Shown piece after piece: positions 60,104 through 64,000 of a DNA stretch of 64,000 nucleotides. Source of the stretch: SCUB01 sp041918675. Its GTDB lineage: Bacteria > Pseudomonadota > Alphaproteobacteria > Rhizobiales > Xanthobacteraceae. The notes beneath the pieces were generated by a model. It had not been told where the DNA came from. It did not search any database and saw only the letters and a program-made list of their open reading frames with translations. The stretch is from positions 1 to 64,000 of the forward strand of contig JAYRVF010000005.1 of NCBI GenBank assembly GCA_041918675.1, written 5' to 3'. The translations under genes were made by a program, and so were the position numbers. Numbering within the stretch: the stretch's first letter is position 1; each line of letters starts with the position of its first letter.

Positions 60104-61669
60104 GTGTCCGCGTCCGACCGTTCTTTCGCCAGCGACATCGACGCCCCGGTGACGGCGGACGAGATCGATCGCTTCGCGCGCCTGCAACACCATTTCGCGC
60201 GCCTCTATCAGGACATCTTCGATAATCCCGCCGCCCCGCGCGCGATCGTCATCGTGCCGAGCCTGAGCGTCGACCAGCAGGTGATGGCCAGCATCTCCGG
60301 CGTGCATCACTATGAAGAGCGCATGCTCTGCCTCCTGCTGCTTCTGCGCATGCCGCGCACGCATGTGATCTACGTCACCAGCACGCCGATCTCCGAAGCC
60401 GTCATCGACTATTATCTCCATCTGCTGCCGGGCGTGCCGAGCCTGCACGCGCGGCGCCGGCTCACGCTCATCTCGTGCGACGACCCCTCCCCCGCCGCTC
60501 TGACGCGCAAGCTGCTCGGCCGGCCGCGCGTGATCGAGCGCATCCGCGACGCCATCCCCGACGCCGCCTCGGCGCACATGACCTGCTTCGCGGTCACCGA
60601 ACTCGAGCGCAAGCTCGCTTTGATCCTGGGCATTCCGATCTACGGATGCGATCCCTCCCTACTCCATCACGGCTCGAAGAGCGGATCGCGCGCGATCTTT
60701 CGCGAGGCCGGCATCGACATGCCCTTCGGCTTCGAGGGCTTGAGCGAGGCGGGCGATCTCGCGACCGCGCTCGCCGAACTCAAGGCGAGCCGGCCGGGTC
60801 TCGCCAAGGCCGTCGTCAAGCTCAACGAGGGCTTCTCGGGCGAAGGCAACGCGATTTTCGATTTCGCCGGCGCGCCTTCCGGGCCCGCGCTAACGGCCTG
60901 GACGCGGGAGCGCCTGCCGCGCCTTGCCTTCGAAGCGCGCGGCATGACCTGGGAGTTCTACCGGGACAAGCTGCGCACGATGGGCGGCATCGTCGAGGAA
61001 CTCATCGTCGGCGCGGACAAGCAATCGCCCTCGGCGCAGTTCCGTGTCGATCCGCTGGGCCGGGTTGAATCCTTGTCCACGCACGACCAGATGCTCGGCG
61101 GCGCCAACGGACAGATTTTTCTCGGTTGCCGCTTTCCCGCCGACGAGACCTATCGGCTCGAGGTTCAGGCGCATGGCATGCGCGTCGCGCGCGCACTCGC
61201 CGATAAGGGCGTGCTCGGCCGCTTCGGCGTCGATTTCATCTCCGTCAGGGAGGGCGCGACGTGGCGTCATTACGCCATCGAGATCAATCTGCGAAAGGGC
61301 GGCACGACCCATCCCTTTCTGATGCTCCAGTTCCTCACTGACGGCCATTACAACGCCGATACGGGTGAGTTCCTAACGCCGGCGGGCCAGCCGCGATGCT
61401 ATCGCGCCTCGGACAATCTCGAATCGGAACGCTATCGCGGCCTGACGCCCTACGACCTTGTCGACATCGCCGTCGTCAACGGGCTGCACTTTCACGCCGC
61501 CGCCGGCGAGGGCGTCGCCTTTCACCTCATCGGCGCGCTTCGCGAATTCGGCAAGCTCGGCGTCGTCTGTATCGGCCAAACCCCGGAGCGCGCCGACGCG
61601 CTCTATCGCCGGACGGTGGAGGTGCTCGACCGCGAGACCGCGACCGCGCCGCGCGCCCCGAGCGGGTAA
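60104..61669 (+). CDS. PGM1-type ATP-grasp peptide ligase
   Basis: 521 residues from GTG 60104 (GGGGGA 10 nt upstream; GTG 60095 is in frame but only 1-2 nt from it). N-terminal pre-ATP-grasp domain (IVIVPSLSVDQQVMASISGVHH, ERMLCLLLLLRMPRTHVIYV), then ATP-grasp elements KAVVKLNEGFSGEGNAIFDF and YAIEINLRKGGTTHPFLML, and a C-terminal extension. It resembles PGM1, the ligase of pheganomycin-type peptides, and other carboxylate-amine ligases. It would join an amino acid to a carboxylate with ATP. Convergent, by 10 nt, with the TPP-enzyme gene. Confidence 0.8.
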   Translation: MSASDRSFASDIDAPVTADEIDRFARLQHHFARLYQDIFDNPAAPRAIVIVPSLSVDQQVMASISGVHHYEERMLCLLLLLRMPRTHVIYVTSTPISEAVIDYYLHLLPGVPSLHARRRLTLISCDDPSPAALTRKLLGRPRVIERIRDAIPDAASAHMTCFAVTELERKLALILGIPIYGCDPSLLHHGSKSGSRAIFREAGIDMPFGFEGLSEAGDLATALAELKASRPGLAKAVVKLNEGFSGEGNAIFDFAGAPSGPALTAWTRERLPRLAFEARGMTWEFYRDKLRTMGGIVEELIVGADKQSPSAQFRVDPLGRVESLSTHDQMLGGANGQIFLGCRFPADETYRLEVQAHGMRVARALADKGVLGRFGVDFISVREGATWRHYAIEINLRKGGTTHPFLMLQFLTDGHYNADTGEFLTPAGQPRCYRASDNLESERYRGLTPYDLVDIAVVNGLHFHAAAGEGVAFHLIGALREFGKLGVVCIGQTPERADALYRRTVEVLDRETATAPRAPSG

Positions 61670-61679
61670 TCGCGGCGGA

Positions 61680-63413
61680 TCATCCCGTCACCTTCCGCAC
61701 CAAGGCGCGGCCGGCGAAACGCAGTCGAGCCGACAGCGGAAAGCGCTTGAAGGTGGAGGCGGCCGTCCCGCTCGTGAACGCGGTGCGCTTGGAATAGTCG
61801 ATCGCGACATCGACGATCGCCGGCCTTCCCTCCGCCGCGGCTTCGCGCGCCGCGGCGATGACGGCGCCGATGCTGTCGTCGGTCGGCATGCTGAAATAGG
61901 CGGCGCCCGTCGCGGCCGCCACGCCCGCCACGTCGAGCGTGGCGAGCGCGGTGCAGGGTTTGCGGTTGTAAGCGAGCTCCTGGGCCTGCGCGATCTGCGA
62001 CAATTCCCCGTCGCGAAAGACGAAATAGACGATGCCGAGCCCCCGCGCGCTCGCCGTCGCGATTTCCATGCAGGTCATCATGAAGCAGCCGTCGCCGACG
62101 ATCGCGACGACGTCCTTCTCCGGCCGCGCGAGCTTGGCGCCGATCGAAGCGGGCACCGCGTAGCCCATCGCGTTGAAATCCGTCGGCGTCAGCAATTGCC
62201 CGCCGCGATGGATCGCGAGCAGCTCGGCGGTGAGATAGGTATGATTGCCGTCGTCGAGCACAACGATCGCGTCGGCCGGCATGGCCGCCCGCAGCCCGTC
62301 GAACACGCGCGCGGGATTGACGCGGCCCTTGCCGGCATGAGCGTACCATTCGGCGCGATAGCCGCGCTTATCGCGCGCGATCGCCTCGCGCAGGGCGGCG
62401 CTGTCGCGCGGCCCGCCGCGCGCGAGCAATTCGTCGCGCAGCGCCGAAGCGATCAAGCGCGCCTCGCCGACGAGCCCCACGGCCGCCGGATAGTTCGCCC
62501 CGATCGACGCCGGATTGATGTCGATATGAACGAGGTTCGGCGGAACCGGCGCGCTGAAGCTCCCCGTCGGGATTTCACCGAAGCGAACGCCGACAGCGAG
62601 CAGCGCGTCGCATCCTTGAAACGCATTGCGCGCGGCCGGCACCGCCGACGGACTGAAGCCGAAGCCCGCGTGCAAGGGATGATCGCCGGGAAAGCTCGCG
62701 AGCCCCTGCAAGGTGGTGCTGACCGGCGCCCCCAGCCATTCCGCGATCGCCGCGATCTCCTCGCTCGCCGCGCGCGCGCCCCAGCCGATGAACAGCCCGG
62801 GCTTTTTCGATTGCGCGAGAATGTCGGCGGCGCGCCGGATCGCCGCGGCGTCGGGCAATGGCGGCGGCGCGGGCGGCGACCATTTCGGCAACTCTCCCAC
62901 CTCGCCGGCGAAGAGTTGCAAATTGACCGGAATTTCGACGAGCACGGGCCCTGGCTCGCCGGTCGTGGCGATTCGATAGGCCTCGAAGATCGTCGGCACC
63001 ACTTCGTCATGGCGGCCGACGCGGAACGCGGCCTTGGTCAGCGGCGCGGCGAGCTTGAGTTGATCGATGTCGTGAAGCTGGAAGCGCCGCCCGGTATCGG
63101 TGCGCACGCCGCCGGAGATGATCAGCATCGGGATGCCGTCAAGCAGCGCCTCGCCGATGCCGCTGGCGGCATGGGTGAAACCGGCCGCCGGGACGATCGC
63201 GAGCGCGCCGACCGTGCCGGCGCCAACGCGGCTCACCGCGTCGGCCATGAACGCGGCCCCGCCTTCATGCGTGACCAGCACCGGCGTGATCGCGTTCGAC
63301 TTGTTGATCTCGTCATAGAGTTCCGTGTTGTGAACGCCGGGAATTCCGAACGTGAACCTGATGCCGAGCTCTTCCATCGCGTGGACGGCGAGCCATGCCG
63401 CGGTCTTCTTCAT
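61680..63413 (-). CDS. Acetolactate-synthase-like TPP-dependent enzyme
   Basis: 577 residues from ATG 63413 (GGGGG 7 nt upstream). Three-domain TPP enzyme: Pyr domain with FTFGIPGVHNTELYDEI and THEGGAAFMADAVSR (catalytic Glu), a central domain, and the PP domain with VAIVGDGCFMMTCMEIATAS. The equivalent of the last Asn of the TPP motif reads RDGELSQIAQ. Large subunit type, no IlvN partner nearby, so benzoylformate-decarboxylase-, sulfoacetaldehyde- or phosphonopyruvate-like activities remain possible. 31 nt downstream of a flavoprotein gene. Confidence 0.82.
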   Translation of the reverse strand: MKKTAAWLAVHAMEELGIRFTFGIPGVHNTELYDEINKSNAITPVLVTHEGGAAFMADAVSRVGAGTVGALAIVPAAGFTHAASGIGEALLDGIPMLIISGGVRTDTGRRFQLHDIDQLKLAAPLTKAAFRVGRHDEVVPTIFEAYRIATTGEPGPVLVEIPVNLQLFAGEVGELPKWSPPAPPPLPDAAAIRRAADILAQSKKPGLFIGWGARAASEEIAAIAEWLGAPVSTTLQGLASFPGDHPLHAGFGFSPSAVPAARNAFQGCDALLAVGVRFGEIPTGSFSAPVPPNLVHIDINPASIGANYPAAVGLVGEARLIASALRDELLARGGPRDSAALREAIARDKRGYRAEWYAHAGKGRVNPARVFDGLRAAMPADAIVVLDDGNHTYLTAELLAIHRGGQLLTPTDFNAMGYAVPASIGAKLARPEKDVVAIVGDGCFMMTCMEIATASARGLGIVYFVFRDGELSQIAQAQELAYNRKPCTALATLDVAGVAAATGAAYFSMPTDDSIGAVIAAAREAAAEGRPAIVDVAIDYSKRTAFTSGTAASTFKRFPLSARLRFAGRALVRKVTG

Positions 63414-63444
63414 CACATGCCCCCGCAAACTTCGCCGAAAGACT

Positions 63445-64000
63445 CTAGCCCAGAATATTCTTCACCGCGCGCCTCGCCGAATAGACGCACCCGCCCAGGA
63501 ACGTGCCTTCGAGCGCGCGCAATCCGTTCATGCCGCCGCCACCGAAACCCGCCGCCTCGCCGGCGGCATGGAGTCCCGGAATCGGCGCCCCGGCGCGGTC
63601 GAGCACGCGGCTGCCGAGATCGGTCTGGATGCCGCCGAGGCTCTTGCGGCTGACGATGAATTCGCGGATCGCGATCAGCGGACCGGCGTCGGCGGCCAGG
63701 ATCGGTTGGAATTTGCAGGTGCGCAGCCGGTCGCCGCGCCAGCGACGTAGATGCGCGACGCGGCGCAACTGCTCGTCATTATGTAACGCCGGGCCGCGCG
63801 CGATTTCGGCGTCGTAGCGTTCCGCCGTCGCGCGCACGGTTTCGTAATCGACCGCGTCGTCGCCCTGCAGCGCGTTCATCTTGGCCACCAGCTCGGGCAA
63901 CGTCGGGGCGACGACGATATCGGCGCAATTGGCGATCAGTTGGTCGACCACCCATTGGTTGCCGAACAACGTGTCGCGCAGAAATCCGATCGCGCTGCGC
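63445..64000 (-). CDS. FAD-dependent dehydrogenase (ketosteroid-dehydrogenase/fumarate-reductase class), C-terminal part
   Basis: About 184 residues to the window edge; the frame stays open, so the N-terminal FAD-binding part lies outside. Visible: FIVSRKSLGGIQTDLGSRVL and the C-terminal FAD loop GLHAAGEAAGFGGGGMNGL, then ALEGTFLGGCVYSAR. This is the flavoprotein family of 3-ketosteroid-1-dehydrogenase and FrdA-like enzymes. Probably co-transcribed with the TPP enzyme. Confidence 0.8.
   Translation of the reverse strand, partial: RSAIGFLRDTLFGNQWVVDQLIANCADIVVAPTLPELVAKMNALQGDDAVDYETVRATAERYDAEIARGPALHNDEQLRRVAHLRRWRGDRLRTCKFQPILAADAGPLIAIREFIVSRKSLGGIQTDLGSRVLDRAGAPIPGLHAAGEAAGFGGGGMNGLRALEGTFLGGCVYSARRAVKNILG

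Noticed and set aside
61680..63413. Calling the TPP enzyme ilvB
   Set aside because: No regulatory subunit gene beside it and an atypical residue in the TPP motif; left as acetolactate-synthase-like.

Overview
The window is 64 kb of uniformly GC-rich, tightly packed bacterial DNA with no rRNA, tRNA, CRISPR array or insertion sequence that I can see. Gene content and protein style (glutaryl-CoA dehydrogenase, IorAB, urt-ure cluster, cynABD-type cyanate locus, TRAP transporters, Rrf2/GNAT genes) suggest an alphaproteobacterium of the Hyphomicrobiales, possibly near Rhodopseudomonas, Rhodoplanes or Bradyrhizobium. This placement is inference.

Layout. 1-7.2 kb: a ferritin-like gene fragment, glutaryl-CoA dehydrogenase behind a 20-bp palindrome, an Rrf2 regulator, three related GNAT domains in two genes, and a DUF2249 / 12-TM membrane protein / hemerythrin set typical of nitric-oxide or oxygen stress. 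7.3-12.4 kb: succinate-semialdehyde dehydrogenase, an M24-peptidase-like protein paired with a His-rich CobW GTPase, and a 3-hydroxyisobutyrate-dehydrogenase-like gene. 12.4-19.8 kb: a TRAP transporter (dctPQM) run into indolepyruvate:ferredoxin oxidoreductase (iorAB), with a divergent MarR gene. 19.9-25.3 kb: a DUF3237 gene, a molybdenum oxidoreductase with a fused iron-sulfur/membrane-anchor subunit (resembling phenylacetyl-CoA:acceptor oxidoreductase) and an FlK-like thioesterase.

25.8-34.9 kb is the most interesting part. It encodes a large and a small subunit closely resembling pyrogallol-phloroglucinol transhydroxylase / resorcinol hydroxylase, two cupins, a 2-oxoacid-dehydrogenase-like E1alpha/E1beta/E2 set and a class II aldolase. 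That combination matches the oxidative anaerobic resorcinol route (hydroxylation to hydroxyhydroquinone, then cleavage of hydroxybenzoquinone by a pyruvate-dehydrogenase-like complex). Here the molybdenum subunit carries an extra N-terminal SCP2-like domain, and the iron-sulfur subunit has lost cysteines equivalent to one whole cluster.

35.0-50.4 kb is a nitrogen-scavenging island: urtABCDE-ureDABCEFG on the minus strand and, divergently, a cyanate ABC transporter plus cyanase. Both transcription units have near-consensus sigma-54 promoters in the shared 720-bp intergenic region.

50.4-64 kb is mixed: an alpha/beta hydrolase with a repeat-rich N-terminus, an APC permease with a secreted unknown, two Old Yellow Enzyme reductases, DoxX, MarR, an M14 metallo-hydrolase beside a PGM1-type ATP-grasp ligase, an acetolactate-synthase-like TPP enzyme, and the C-terminal part of a flavoprotein cut by the right edge.

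Taken together, the left and middle regions suggest aromatic or aryl-amino-acid catabolism under low oxygen, linked to membrane electron transfer; the right-centre region covers acquisition of poor nitrogen sources.
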